A stretch of 64,000 nt of DNA from Granulosicoccus sp964449565 (GCA_964449565.1 CAYUZB010000004.1:21023-85022), one strand, 5' to 3'; numbered from the stretch's first letter, positions 16,861 to 25,406 are shown. Made by a program: numbers and translations. The notes: generated from the sequence alone by a model not told the origin.

Positions 16861-18141
16861 TCAAGCTACCCTTTGTAAAAATTCCATGACCATCGCGGCC
16901 GTCCAGGAGAACGTCTTGCCACCGCAAGGCTCTCCGGTAATCGGATCGTAGTATTCGGCGAAGCCCGACTGATTAATTAGTTGCAGGCTTTGCTTTTCAA
17001 TTTTGCTGGCGATTTCATCAAGTCCAGCCTGATGTAAACCATCGGCGATCAAATAATTCACAATCAGCCAACTCGGCCCTCGCCAATAACGCTTTGCATC
17101 AAATCGTGTATCTGCGGGATCGTGACTGGGGACCAGATACTGACAACGCTTTCCTAAGTCCTCGATGCGCTCCGCTATCGCCTTTGCGCGCTTGGCGGGA
17201 ATCGCAGCGACCACCGGAATTAAACCCCCAACGGATGGGCTGTCAATCAATTTATCACCCACGCGATCAAAACAAACGTACTGCCCGAGCGTGTCGCTCC
17301 ATAATGCGTCAAGCGCTGTAAGTGCATGTTTTGCGAAAGCTCGATTGCGTTGCGCTATGCTGGGTTCGCCGAGAGCTTCAGCCAAGGTGGCTGTTTCCAT
17401 ACACGAGCGAATAAGTATGGCGTTGAACCCCGGATCCACTACTTGAAACGGTGAGGCGTCATGTAGTTTATTGTTATCCCACTGAAGATCGCGAAAGCAA
17501 TGCACCAACCAGATATACCGATCGTACTGCGCCATAGTGGGCCGATGATCAGCTGAGGCATGCTGCAAGTCGCAGCGTTGGTAGGGTTCAACGCCGTCTG
17601 TAGGTACTCGATTAAATGGCTCATCCCAGTCAACTGAATTATCACGCCCAGCTTCCCAGGGATGAATCAGTGCTACCAAGCCTGAGCCGTGCGGATCGCG
17701 GCTGCGATAAAACCATTCGTGCCAACGATCGATTTGTTTGACAAGTCCCAGTGCCTTGTCTTGTGCCAGAGATTTATCGGTAGCCAGATCATACAAACGC
17801 TTGACCGCAAACCCCGCCACCGGTGGTTGGGTAATGCCAGTCGTGGGTGTTTCTCGCTGGGTATTCCACACGTCAGGTCCCGGAAAGTATCCATCATCTC
17901 GTTGATGAAAAACAATATGTGGCACCATGCCGTCATCCCACTGGTGTCTGAACAAGGTCTCAAGTTCGGTCCAGGCCCGCTTCTCGTCGACATGGCGTTG
18001 TCCGAGCGCAACCAGACAGGAGTCCCAGTTCCATTGGAACGGGTACAGTCCACTGGTTGGTACCGTGTAGTCACCGCGGTCGTTGAGCCGCATAATTTCA
18101 GCGGCCTGTTGAAACATGCCCTGTTTGTCAGTTGTATTCAT
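16861..18141 (-). CDS. MGH1/GH63-like glycoside hydrolase (mannosyl/glucosylglycerate hydrolase-like)
   Basis: This is a 426-residue (alpha/alpha)6-barrel glycosidase without a signal peptide, so it acts in the cytoplasm on an imported substrate. Visible family segments are GLYPFQWNWDSC, DDGMVPHIVFHQ, HPWEAGRDNSVDWD (likely catalytic Asp), YWRGPSWLIVNYL and FAEYYDPITGEPCGG with FSWTAA (likely catalytic Glu). This pattern matches the MGH1-like group of GH63/trehalase-like enzymes, which includes mannosylglycerate and glucosylglycerate hydrolases. The reading frame is open to 18276, but the ATG at 18141, 4 bp after the ATPase stop, gives a normal N-terminus. The gene pairing with a mannose isomerase makes an alpha-mannoside such as mannosylglycerate the best guess. 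Confidence 0.75.
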   Translation of the reverse strand: MNTTDKQGMFQQAAEIMRLNDRGDYTVPTSGLYPFQWNWDSCLVALGQRHVDEKRAWTELETLFRHQWDDGMVPHIVFHQRDDGYFPGPDVWNTQRETPTTGITQPPVAGFAVKRLYDLATDKSLAQDKALGLVKQIDRWHEWFYRSRDPHGSGLVALIHPWEAGRDNSVDWDEPFNRVPTDGVEPYQRCDLQHASADHRPTMAQYDRYIWLVHCFRDLQWDNNKLHDASPFQVVDPGFNAILIRSCMETATLAEALGEPSIAQRNRAFAKHALTALDALWSDTLGQYVCFDRVGDKLIDSPSVGGLIPVVAAIPAKRAKAIAERIEDLGKRCQYLVPSHDPADTRFDAKRYWRGPSWLIVNYLIADGLHQAGLDEIASKIEKQSLQLINQSGFAEYYDPITGEPCGGKTFSWTAAMVMEFLQRVA

Positions 18142-18145
18142 AGTG

Positions 18146-19213
18146 TTATGCCACTGCACATGTCGTTTCAGGGTCAAACCAGCGAATACGCTCAGTAATT
18201 GGTTTGATATGTAAAACATCCCCCGTCTGTATTGTCGCATCATTGTCCAAGACAACCCGAAACAAGGAATCATCAACCTTGCAACTCGCCAGAAGATGCG
18301 ATCCCAACGGTTCGATCACTCGAACCTTGGCTGCAAACGTATTACGTCCTTCGACTACCTCGTCGTTGATACCACAAACTTCAAGATCCTCAGGGCGTAT
18401 TGCAAATTGTATTTTCTGCAAGGATGTGGGGCCCTGATAACTGCCCCCCGCGACTGACCACTGACCATCGCCTGATGAGCTGCCGTCGAGAAAGTTCATC
18501 GGCGGATTGCCAATAAATGAACCAACAAATTGAGTCTCGGGATTGCGATAGACATCCACTGCCGATGCTGCTTGAACAATATGCCCGTTATGCATAACGG
18601 CGATACGATCCGCCATGCTCATCGCTTCAACCTGATCATGGGTGACATAAACGGTGGTCGTCTTGCTTTCGGCCAGGACGGTTTTAAGCTCCGCCCGCAT
18701 TTCCATTCTCAAGAGTGCGTCAAGGTTAGACAAGGGTTCATCCATCAGTAGAACCGCAGGCTCGGTGGCCAAAGCTCTGGCTACCGCGACACGTTGACGT
18801 TGCCCGCCGCTCAATTGACCTGAATAACGTTCAAGCAACTGTTCGATGTGCATGAGTTCAGCGGTTCGTTTGACACGCTTGTCCACCGTGGTCTGATCCA
18901 ATTTCGCCATGCGCAGTCCAAAAGCGATATTTTCGAATACTGTCAAATGAGGAAACACCGCGTAGTTCTGGAATACCATAGCGATTCCGCGGTGACGAGG
19001 CGGTAACTGATCGATGCGGTTCCCGCCTATCCAAACTTCACCGCCTGTTGCTGTCTCGAGGCCCGCGATAATGCGCAGCAAGGTTGTCTTGCCACAACCG
19101 GAGGCACCGAGCAATACCAGAAATTCCTGATCACTTATAGTCAGATCAATCGAGTGAAGCGCGTGTGTTTTGCCGAATTGTTTGGCAATCTGCTTGATAT
19201 TGATTTCAGCCAT
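18146..19213 (-). CDS. ABC transporter ATPase, MalK/UgpC-like
   Basis: This is the energy-coupling subunit of a carbohydrate importer, 355 residues. Walker A is LGASGCGKTTLL, the signature is LSGGQRQRVAVARAL, Walker B is LLMDEPLSNLDA, and the H-loop is VYVTHDQVEAM. A C-terminal regulatory domain of about 110 residues, with FAIRPEDLEV and an OB-like fold, follows as in MalK. I chose the ATG at 19213; the open frame continues upstream but MAEINIKQIAKQFGKTHALH is the normal beginning. It ends 4 bp before the glycosidase start and follows the inner permease gene by 13 bp. It works with the two permeases and the binding protein of the same operon. Confidence 0.93.
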   Translation of the reverse strand: MAEINIKQIAKQFGKTHALHSIDLTISDQEFLVLLGASGCGKTTLLRIIAGLETATGGEVWIGGNRIDQLPPRHRGIAMVFQNYAVFPHLTVFENIAFGLRMAKLDQTTVDKRVKRTAELMHIEQLLERYSGQLSGGQRQRVAVARALATEPAVLLMDEPLSNLDALLRMEMRAELKTVLAESKTTTVYVTHDQVEAMSMADRIAVMHNGHIVQAASAVDVYRNPETQFVGSFIGNPPMNFLDGSSSGDGQWSVAGGSYQGPTSLQKIQFAIRPEDLEVCGINDEVVEGRNTFAAKVRVIEPLGSHLLASCKVDDSLFRVVLDNDATIQTGDVLHIKPITERIRWFDPETTCAVA

Positions 19214-19226
19214 GGATAAATCCCCG

Positions 19227-20027
19227 CTAGCGGTTGGCGATGCCCCACATTGAAAAGAGGTATTTACGTACAAGAAAAATGAATACAAGCGCAGGCACTA
19301 CCATCACGGCGCCACCAGCGAACTTCAGATGCAAAGGTGAGGTGCCCAAACTTTGCATCAGAAACGCAGGCAGAGTCCGATTTTCGATCGTTAGCACTGA
19401 AGCGGCGAACACCTCGTTCCATGAAATAACAAATGCAAATACCGCAGAGGCTGCAATCCCCGGCAAGACCAGTGGAAAAATGACCTTTGCAAAAGCTTGT
19501 AGGCGGTTGCAACCCAAGGTCCATGCAGCCTCTTCAAGTTCAATGGGTATTCCTGAAAACAAGGAGTAGGTAATCAATACTGAAAAGGGCAAAGCTAGGA
19601 CAGTATGAATGATTGCCAGGCCTAAGACGGAGTCGTCAAGCCCGATTCGGATGTACATGACGGCCAGTGGCAGCGCTAACAATGGCAAGGGGAATGCGCG
19701 TGTCATCATGACAAGTACGCGAAATGTGCTTTTACCGCGAAAATCAAATCTCGACAAGGCATAGCCAGCTGGCGCACCTGCACCGATGGAGAGAATCATC
19801 GTGATGAAGGCTACTTTCAGGGAACTCCACAACGCCATACCGACTCCGTGATAGTTCATGAAGAAGTTGACGCTTTCGGTATCCATCGGTGGTATCAGTT
19901 TCTTTGGAAAAGCTGACACATCGGCAGGCGATGAAAACGTGTTGACTAATAAAAGGTAGATGGGCACCAATACCCAGAGGCACAGCACAATGATTGCGCC
20001 GAACGATACGATTTTCGACAGCCTCAT
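19227..20027 (-). CDS. Carbohydrate ABC transporter permease, MalG-like
   Basis: This is an inner-membrane permease of 266 residues with six predicted helices. Its N-terminal helix (SKIVSFGAIIVLCLWVLVPI) and the EAA loop EEAAWTLGCNRLQAFAKVIFP, which contacts the ATPase, are clear. It belongs to the CUT1 family of di- and oligosaccharide or polyol-glycoside importers. The ATG at 20027 overlaps the stop of the preceding permease gene by 4 bp (ATGA), so the two are translationally coupled. A longer open frame upstream is ignored for that reason. Confidence 0.92.
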   Translation of the reverse strand: MRLSKIVSFGAIIVLCLWVLVPIYLLLVNTFSSPADVSAFPKKLIPPMDTESVNFFMNYHGVGMALWSSLKVAFITMILSIGAGAPAGYALSRFDFRGKSTFRVLVMMTRAFPLPLLALPLAVMYIRIGLDDSVLGLAIIHTVLALPFSVLITYSLFSGIPIELEEAAWTLGCNRLQAFAKVIFPLVLPGIAASAVFAFVISWNEVFAASVLTIENRTLPAFLMQSLGTSPLHLKFAGGAVMVVPALVFIFLVRKYLFSMWGIANR

Positions 20028-20872
20028 ACCCGAGCCTCTTTCGGAGTGCGCAAGGTCCACATGATGATCAAGGTGCACAAGATAGAAATGCCAAGAACTA
20101 CCAAGGCATAAGCCGCTGCTACGTGTCCGTCTCGTAAATCGAATTGCCAGGTATAAATTTCGCCCATTAACACCGGCAGGTTGGTACCACCAAGTGTGGC
20201 GACAACAGCAAAGACTTCAAACGCGAGGATGACGCGTAAAATAAGCGCAGTCTGTAAGCTCGGCTTAAGTAATGGTAAGGTGATACGCGTGAATTGTTTC
20301 CAACGTGTTGCGCCGAAGACTTCCGCGCACTCGTAATATTCTTTGGGGATCAACCCCATGCCGGCAACCAGTATAACCAGCATAATCGCTGTTGCCCGCC
20401 ACACTTCCGCCAACATGATTGCCACGAAAATGGTGGTCTTCGATTGATAGCCGAGGAATGTTGTCGGTTGGTCAATAAACCCGAGGGTGTGCATCAAGCT
20501 GTTCAAGAACCCCGTCTGGTCAAAAATGGCCAGCCAGATAATACCTGCGGCCAGATCTGAAATGCCAAGTGGAATTGTCCAGATATAAAGAAAGATATCG
20601 CGTCCTTTCTTCATGCCGGTAACCAGCGTTGCCATATACAAGGCGAGCGCCGTTTGAATTGGTACAACAAACAAGGCGAGCAACAAGGTATTTGTCAGAG
20701 CGCTTTTGAACTTCCAATGCCCTACCATTTCCGCAAAGTACTTACTGGTGAATTCTCCGTTATCTGTAAACATGGCCTGCCAGGCAACCAGCAGGAAGGG
20801 GTATAGAAAAAACACACACAAAATAATTGCCGCAGGCAGCAGTAGTAAATAGGGCAGTGTGCGTGGATACAT
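20024..20872 (-). CDS. Carbohydrate ABC transporter permease, MalF-like
   Basis: This is the partner permease, 282 residues, with six predicted helices beginning LPYLLLLPAAIILCVFFLYP. The EAA motif region YYECAEVFGATRWKQFTRIT is present for docking the ATPase. It lacks the large periplasmic loop and extra N-terminal helices of E. coli MalF, as is usual for CUT1 systems with a short MalF. It starts 95 bp after the binding-protein stop, a gap that contains a strong stem-loop, and overlaps the next permease by 4 bp. Confidence 0.92.
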   Translation of the reverse strand: MYPRTLPYLLLLPAAIILCVFFLYPFLLVAWQAMFTDNGEFTSKYFAEMVGHWKFKSALTNTLLLALFVVPIQTALALYMATLVTGMKKGRDIFLYIWTIPLGISDLAAGIIWLAIFDQTGFLNSLMHTLGFIDQPTTFLGYQSKTTIFVAIMLAEVWRATAIMLVILVAGMGLIPKEYYECAEVFGATRWKQFTRITLPLLKPSLQTALILRVILAFEVFAVVATLGGTNLPVLMGEIYTWQFDLRDGHVAAAYALVVLGISILCTLIIMWTLRTPKEARV

Positions 20873-20904
20873 TGAATCAGCTTGTTGCGACGCGCTTGGT
20901 CAGG

Positions 20905-20944
20905 GCCGGGCTACCGCCTGTGCAGTAACCCGGCTTTGTATAGC
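20905..20944 (-). terminator. Intra-operon stem-loop after the binding-protein gene
   Basis: The arms GCCGGGCT (20905-20912) and AACCCGGC (20937-20944) pair over 8 bp with one G-U wobble on the mRNA. The structure sits between the binding-protein and permease genes. In many ABC operons such a hairpin protects the upstream mRNA or partly terminates transcription, so that more binding protein than permease is made. No T-run follows. Confidence 0.5.
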
Positions 20945-20967
20945 GTAAAAGTAATAGCTTAAAAAAT

Positions 20968-22239
20968 TTACTCGACGGGGCAAGGGCCGTCGGAGACTGG
21001 GTCAGGTGCCCAACAAGGTGCATCGGCTTCTTCCATGATCGAGCGTAGTGTATTGGCCTGATCATCAAGAACATCACGCACGTCCTGGCCTGCCAGAACG
21101 ATACGCTCGAACGCATCGACGTATACCGCATTAAACTTGCCGCCGAGATCACCGAGGCCGACAGGCAATAAACCAGGATTTGCATCAGCTGAGCCGCTCA
21201 TTGCTGCGATAGCGGCGCCGTTGATGCGCACGGCTGCAGGCATATCATCGGGCAGGTTTACGTCAACCACTGGAAAGAAGTTGGTTGCTTTCAACGTTTC
21301 AATTTGCGTGGCAGGGTCGACTAGGAAAGAAACCAGACTCTTGGCTGCATCCATATCAGGTGCTGTTGAAGGCACAGCGATACCGACAACCACTGGCATG
21401 AATCCGCGTCCGGTGGGGCCTGCAGGCGCTGGAAAGGCGATGAAGTCGTCTGGACGTTGATTGAACGCATCAGCCAGACGTGATGTGTGATCAAACGCGA
21501 CCCAGACTTCCTCGGTCAGCAACTGCTCTTGCATGAATGAGTAGCCAGTCGAAGCCGGGTTGGTGTAGGACCATAATTCCTTGAATGCATTCCAAGCACC
21601 TTCAGCTTCAGCTGACCGAAATTTTGAAACCATGGAGTTGGTAAACGACGGATAGAGATAACCCTGAAAAAAGCGATGCTTTAGTCCCTTGGGGCCGGCT
21701 GGAAAACCGAATTTAGGTGATCCTGAAGCATCGGCCATGTTCTTGGCCCAGGCAATTAAGTGATCATACGTCAGTGCATTGATGTCAGCGCCATCAGGCA
21801 AATGCTCAAGTGCTTTCTTGTTAGCTGCCATGACATACGTCGCTTGCATCCAGGGTATGTACTTCTGTTCGGATGTGCCTAATTTACCGAGCTCCAGAAA
21901 CGTACTGTTAACCCCGTCAGTCGCGACATCGGACAAGTCAGCCATGCCGTCACCTAACGAAATCAGATTGCCGTGCAATGATCCGATAACACCAATTTTC
22001 CCCGAGCCAGCTTGCAATTCAGCTTGAAGTCGCGTCAACCACGGCCCCGTTTCGCTTGGTTGAAAATCAACCTCACCCTCGAAGCCGGAGAGCACATTCT
22101 CACGCATCGCTTGCGCTTCTTCGACAGGATTTGCCTGAGTGGACCAGAACAATACATCCTCTGCAATTGCGGACTGAGTACCCACGGCGCTTACCCCCAC
22201 TGTCAGGGCCACCGTCAAGGTCGCTTTTCTTAAGTTCAT
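20968..22239 (-). CDS. Sugar ABC transporter periplasmic binding protein
   Basis: This is a 423-residue extracellular solute-binding protein (family 1 type). The signal peptide runs MNLRKATLTVALTVGVSAVG and is cleaved near QSAIA-ED. The mature start DVLFWSTQANPVEEAQAM and the hinge segments MQATYVMAANKKALEHLP and VVVGIAVPSTAPDMDAAKSL are typical of CUT1 binding proteins. Cysteines near the C-terminus (APCWAPDP and GPCPVE) may form a disulfide. The ATG at 22239 has a GGAGAG about 5 bases upstream on the mRNA. It is the first transport gene after the LacI-type regulator. The ligand is unknown; the operon's enzymes suggest a mannosyl or glucosyl solute. Confidence 0.92.
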   Translation of the reverse strand: MNLRKATLTVALTVGVSAVGTQSAIAEDVLFWSTQANPVEEAQAMRENVLSGFEGEVDFQPSETGPWLTRLQAELQAGSGKIGVIGSLHGNLISLGDGMADLSDVATDGVNSTFLELGKLGTSEQKYIPWMQATYVMAANKKALEHLPDGADINALTYDHLIAWAKNMADASGSPKFGFPAGPKGLKHRFFQGYLYPSFTNSMVSKFRSAEAEGAWNAFKELWSYTNPASTGYSFMQEQLLTEEVWVAFDHTSRLADAFNQRPDDFIAFPAPAGPTGRGFMPVVVGIAVPSTAPDMDAAKSLVSFLVDPATQIETLKATNFFPVVDVNLPDDMPAAVRINGAAIAAMSGSADANPGLLPVGLGDLGGKFNAVYVDAFERIVLAGQDVRDVLDDQANTLRSIMEEADAPCWAPDPVSDGPCPVE

Positions 22240-22287
22240 AGCTCTCTCCAATAGTGTGCTGCCTCTGTGGCAACTTTTGCTTAATGT

Positions 22288-22305
22288 TTCATGCGGTCGC
22301 ATGAA
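22288..22305. promoter_or_regulatory. Palindrome ahead of the binding-protein gene
   Basis: TTCATGCG and CGCATGAA flank a central GT (18 bp), about 50 bp upstream of the binding-protein ATG and just after the regulator gene's stop. It is a candidate operator, but its sequence differs from the palindrome upstream of the regulator, so a second regulator is possible. Confidence 0.4.
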
Positions 22306-22312
22306 GCAGAAT

Positions 22313-23353
22313 TCAGTAGGAAGGAGACAGTGCATGGCTGCCTCTTTTTATCAATGTGGGTTGTATCAATTTGTTCTTGATGGTTTCTTTCCCATCCATC
22401 ACATCAAGTAACTCAGCTGCAAGGAGTTCCGCACTTTGTTGAATATGCTGGTCAAAAGTTGTCAAGCCAGGTGGGGCAAAAGCGGCGGCCGGGATGTTGT
22501 CAAAACCGACAACGGATAGATCCTCTGGTACGCGAATACCCATGCTTGAAGCTTGTTGTAACACTGACAAGGCGATTTCATCGGTCAAGGCAAGCACGGC
22601 CGTTGGTCGATCTTCAGCAGCCAACAAGGTGGTGATGGTTTGCGCGCGTTTCGCTTTGTCAAAGCGCGGAACATGATGTGTAGTTAATGAGACATCGCTA
22701 TTGCCACAATCAACGATCGCCTGCTCAAGCCCTTGTTCACGGAAGTAGCGAAACGACATGGGCTCGCTGATCGATAGCATCGCAAGCTTGCGATGTCCCA
22801 GGCCGTATAGCAAATCAAAGGCATCACTGAAGGCTTGCCCGCCATCGGTATCGATCCAGTTATAGGCGTGTTCTGAGCCGAGAGTTCGGCCGTGGGTCAC
22901 GAATGGGAACCCGCGTTCACTCAAGTAGTGAACACGTTCATCATCCTCGGCGATTCGTGTCAGCACCATGCCGTCTGCGCGTCCGGATTCAACAACATGC
23001 TTGAGCACAGCAAGCTCGGTCTGGCTTGCCGGGGCTGTGGCCATGAAAAGATCTCGCCCCCGGGCGTGCAGCCCTTCGCTCAGCCCCATGATGAATTCGC
23101 CGAGAAAGGGGTCAAGGAACTGTGCATCACGTAAGGGCAGTAAAAGTCCAATAAACCCCGAACGTCCTGTGACCAGCATCCTGCCTGCCGAGTTCGTCAC
23201 ATAATTGACGCGTTCGGCAGCTTCGAGAACGCGCCGACGTGTGGTCTCAGCAACATCACTGTGCCCCCCAAGAGCACGTGAAACGGTGGTTACAGACAAG
23301 TCCAGTTCAAGGGCTAGCTGCTTCAGGCTCCCATTTCGCTTGTTCGACTTCAT
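22313..23353 (-). CDS. LacI-family transcriptional regulator
   Basis: This 346-residue repressor has an N-terminal helix-turn-helix (LKQLALELDLSVTTVSRALG, residues ~10-29), the hinge segment RVNYVTNSAGRMLVTGRSG, and a periplasmic-binding-protein-like effector domain (FIGLLLPLRDAQFLDP ... LSVVGFDNIPAAAFAPPGLTT). It lies at the head of the sugar operon and almost certainly controls it, responding to the transported solute or a breakdown product. A perfect 18-bp palindrome lies 12 bp upstream of its start, which suggests self-regulation. The ATG at 23353 has an AAGG immediately before it and no well-spaced ribosome-binding site. Confidence 0.93.
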   Translation of the reverse strand: MKSNKRNGSLKQLALELDLSVTTVSRALGGHSDVAETTRRRVLEAAERVNYVTNSAGRMLVTGRSGFIGLLLPLRDAQFLDPFLGEFIMGLSEGLHARGRDLFMATAPASQTELAVLKHVVESGRADGMVLTRIAEDDERVHYLSERGFPFVTHGRTLGSEHAYNWIDTDGGQAFSDAFDLLYGLGHRKLAMLSISEPMSFRYFREQGLEQAIVDCGNSDVSLTTHHVPRFDKAKRAQTITTLLAAEDRPTAVLALTDEIALSVLQQASSMGIRVPEDLSVVGFDNIPAAAFAPPGLTTFDQHIQQSAELLAAELLDVMDGKETIKNKLIQPTLIKRGSHALSPSY

Positions 23354-23365
23354 CCTTAGGGTGTC

Positions 23366-23383
23366 TTCCGAAACGTTTCGGAA
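23366..23383. promoter_or_regulatory. 18-bp perfect palindromic operator for the LacI-type regulator
   Basis: TTCCGAAACGTTTCGGAA is a perfect palindrome with a central CG, the usual symmetry of LacI/GalR-family operators. It lies 12 bp upstream of the regulator's start codon, which suggests that the repressor binds here and controls its own gene and perhaps, by read-through, the whole operon. Confidence 0.7.
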
Positions 23384-23507
23384 AACCCTACCACAGTCTC
23401 AGTTAACCCTAAAGTCATGAACTTGTAGCCGAGCTTTCAGTTTCGTTTAAGGCTCATTAGGTAATGTGCGGAAGTCTCGGAAATTACAGGTATTCTCTAC
23501 TACCCTC

Positions 23508-24188
23508 ATGTACGGCCAGAACCACAAATCGGCGAATAACAGCGCGGCAGTTACCTTGCCAGGGCGGGCTGTGCCGGAAGCGGTTGCTCCGCGGCATCTG
23601 GTCACTAGAAATCCGATGAGCGGGCCCTTTCCGGCTGACCTTGACAGTGCCTTGTTCGGCATGGGTTGCTTCTGGGGTGCGGAACGTCTGTTCTGGCCGT
23701 TACCCGGTGTGTACACAACTGCTGTCGGCTATGCGGGCGGTTATACGCCAAATCCGACGCATGACGAAGTTGGCAGTGGCATGACTGGTCACAATGAAGT
23801 CGTGCAGGTCATCTTCGATGCAAAGGTCATCAGTTTTAACGATCTGTTACGTTTGTTCTGGGAATCACATAACCCAACCCAGGGCATGCAACAGGGCGCC
23901 GATCGAGGGAGTCAGTACCGGTCCGGTATCTATACCAACAGCGATGACCAACGAACGCTGGCATGTGCTTCCCGAAATGCCTACCAGTCAGCTTTGTCTG
24001 CACAAGGTTTTGCACCGATAACGACTGAAATCCTCCCGGCATCAATCTTCTACTATGCCGAGGATTGCCATCAGCAGTACCTGCACAAGAACCCGAATGT
24101 CTATTGCAAGCTGCAAGGGACTGGAACTCGCTGCATCATCAATCCTGACGAACTTCCGGCTTTGGTGACATGTGAGGTGCTCGTGTGA
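23508..24188 (+). CDS. msrA: Peptide-methionine (S)-S-oxide reductase
   Basis: It repairs oxidised methionine (S-sulfoxide) in proteins. The catalytic motif GMGCFWGAERLFW has its nucleophilic Cys at about residue 54, and VGYAGGYTPNPTHDEV, DRGSQYRSGIYTN and a C-terminal HQQYLHKNPNVYC with a possible resolving Cys are typical. The length is 226 residues from the ATG at 23508, similar to E. coli MsrA (about 212). A GTG at 23466 would add 14 residues of low similarity. The stop overlaps the start of ppk2, so the two are coupled, which suggests a shared stress response. Confidence 0.95.
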   Translation: MYGQNHKSANNSAAVTLPGRAVPEAVAPRHLVTRNPMSGPFPADLDSALFGMGCFWGAERLFWPLPGVYTTAVGYAGGYTPNPTHDEVGSGMTGHNEVVQVIFDAKVISFNDLLRLFWESHNPTQGMQQGADRGSQYRSGIYTNSDDQRTLACASRNAYQSALSAQGFAPITTEILPASIFYYAEDCHQQYLHKNPNVYCKLQGTGTRCIINPDELPALVTCEVLV

Positions 24189-25051
24189 ATCCGCCAAGCT
24201 CAGCATTTACCGTCCCTTTCAATGGTGGCTTTGTACTGGATGATCAGTCAAGCGCAGCACCTGATAACGTCGAATCAAAAAAATCACTGGAAAAACAGCT
24301 GTCAAAGTATGTAGCGCAAATAAGCGAACTGCAAAAAACGCTCTACGCTGACGATCGCTTTGCCGTATTGCTGGTTTTTCAGGCCATGGATGCGGCGGGA
24401 AAAGATGGCACCATTAGAGCCGTCTTGAGTGGCGTCAACCCAGCGGGTTGCCAAGTGTCTTCGTTCAAAGCTCCCTCGTCCGAAGAGCTGCAACACGATT
24501 GGCTGTGGCGCACCAGTCGGCGTTTGCCGGAGCGCGGCTTCATAGGTGTCTTTAACCGCAGCTATTACGAAGAGGTGCTGGCGGTTCGTGTACGCCCCGA
24601 GTTTTTAGCCAAACAGCGTTTACCTAACGTGGATGAAAACGCAATCTGGCAACAACGTTTCGAATCGATTCGTGATCATGAAGAACACCTGGCGCGAAAC
24701 GGCACTATCGTTTTGAAGTTCTGGTTAAACGTGTCTCAGGAAGAGCAAAAGCGAAGATTCCTGAAGCGGCTGACTACACCTGAGAAGTACTGGAAGTTTT
24801 CGAAAAGCGATCTTTCGGAGAGAGCTCGCTGGAGTGACTACATGCAGGCCTATGAAAGCCTGCTTAATGAAACCTCGACACCGCATGCACCTTGGTTTGC
24901 CATTCCGGCAGACAACAAGCGATACATGCGGGTCTGTGTTGCTGAGATCATCGCAAAGACGATGGCCGCATTGCCGTTGCAATATCCCACCAAGTCATCG
25001 GAGGAAATTGCACAGTTCGAGGAACATATTGCACACCTGCACGACGAATGA
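24185..25051 (+). CDS. ppk2: Polyphosphate kinase 2 family
   Basis: PPK2 enzymes transfer phosphate between polyphosphate and nucleoside mono- or diphosphates. The Walker A motif is FQAMDAAGKDGTI, the Walker B/lid region is GVFNRSYYEEVLAVRVRPE, and the sequence FWLNVSQEEQKRRFLKRL is typical. The length of 288 residues and single kinase domain fit a class I or III PPK2; which nucleotide it prefers cannot be read safely. The GTG start at 24185 overlaps the msrA stop (GTGA), and its own stop overlaps the next small gene (ATGA), so three genes are translationally linked. Confidence 0.92.
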   Translation: MNPPSSAFTVPFNGGFVLDDQSSAAPDNVESKKSLEKQLSKYVAQISELQKTLYADDRFAVLLVFQAMDAAGKDGTIRAVLSGVNPAGCQVSSFKAPSSEELQHDWLWRTSRRLPERGFIGVFNRSYYEEVLAVRVRPEFLAKQRLPNVDENAIWQQRFESIRDHEEHLARNGTIVLKFWLNVSQEEQKRRFLKRLTTPEKYWKFSKSDLSERARWSDYMQAYESLLNETSTPHAPWFAIPADNKRYMRVCVAEIIAKTMAALPLQYPTKSSEEIAQFEEHIAHLHDE

Positions 25052-25347
25052 CCGAAGTTGGTCAGAGATTTGCGTTTGTAGGGGTGCCTTTTGGGAGTTT
25101 GAATGTGAACATGATGAACGATATCAGATTGCAAGCAGTTGAGACACTCATACCGTTACCGGATGCCATCAGCTATGCGGCGGTAATTGATGACAATGAT
25201 CAGGAAATCGAAATTTCCGATTTTATGATGCGCCGAGCCTGCGAAGAAATGGACGACACGATGGAATGGCCCTTTGCACCAGCCAAAGCCGAGATGAAAC
25301 CACGGCCTGCCGCGGGTGCAGACATCATTCCATTCCGTCGAAAGTAG
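25048..25347 (+). CDS. Small protein of unknown function coupled to ppk2
   Basis: I do not recognise this 99-residue protein. Its ATG overlaps the ppk2 stop codon (ATGA), which is good evidence that it is translated. The middle is acidic (VIDDNDQEIEISDF ... CEEMDDTMEW) and the end is basic (ADIIPFRRK). There is no signal peptide or membrane helix. An internal ATG at 25114 (MNDIRLQAVETLIPLP) could be the true start if the first 22 residues are not conserved. Its position suggests a link to polyphosphate metabolism or stress, by inference only. Confidence 0.6.
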   Translation: MTEVGQRFAFVGVPFGSLNVNMMNDIRLQAVETLIPLPDAISYAAVIDDNDQEIEISDFMMRRACEEMDDTMEWPFAPAKAEMKPRPAAGADIIPFRRK

Positions 25348-25389
25348 CTAGCAAGTATGGTTGGTTGAGATTGATATTGATATTGATAT

Positions 25390-25406
25390 CGATGGCTTGA
25401 CCATCG
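25390..25406. terminator. Short stem-loop between the convergent ppk2 group and gspF
   Basis: CGATGG (25390-25395) and CCATCG (25401-25406) form a 6-bp stem with a 5-nt loop between two convergent transcription units. A TTGATA triplet repeat lies just before it (25371-25388). No T-run follows, so terminator function is uncertain. Confidence 0.25.
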
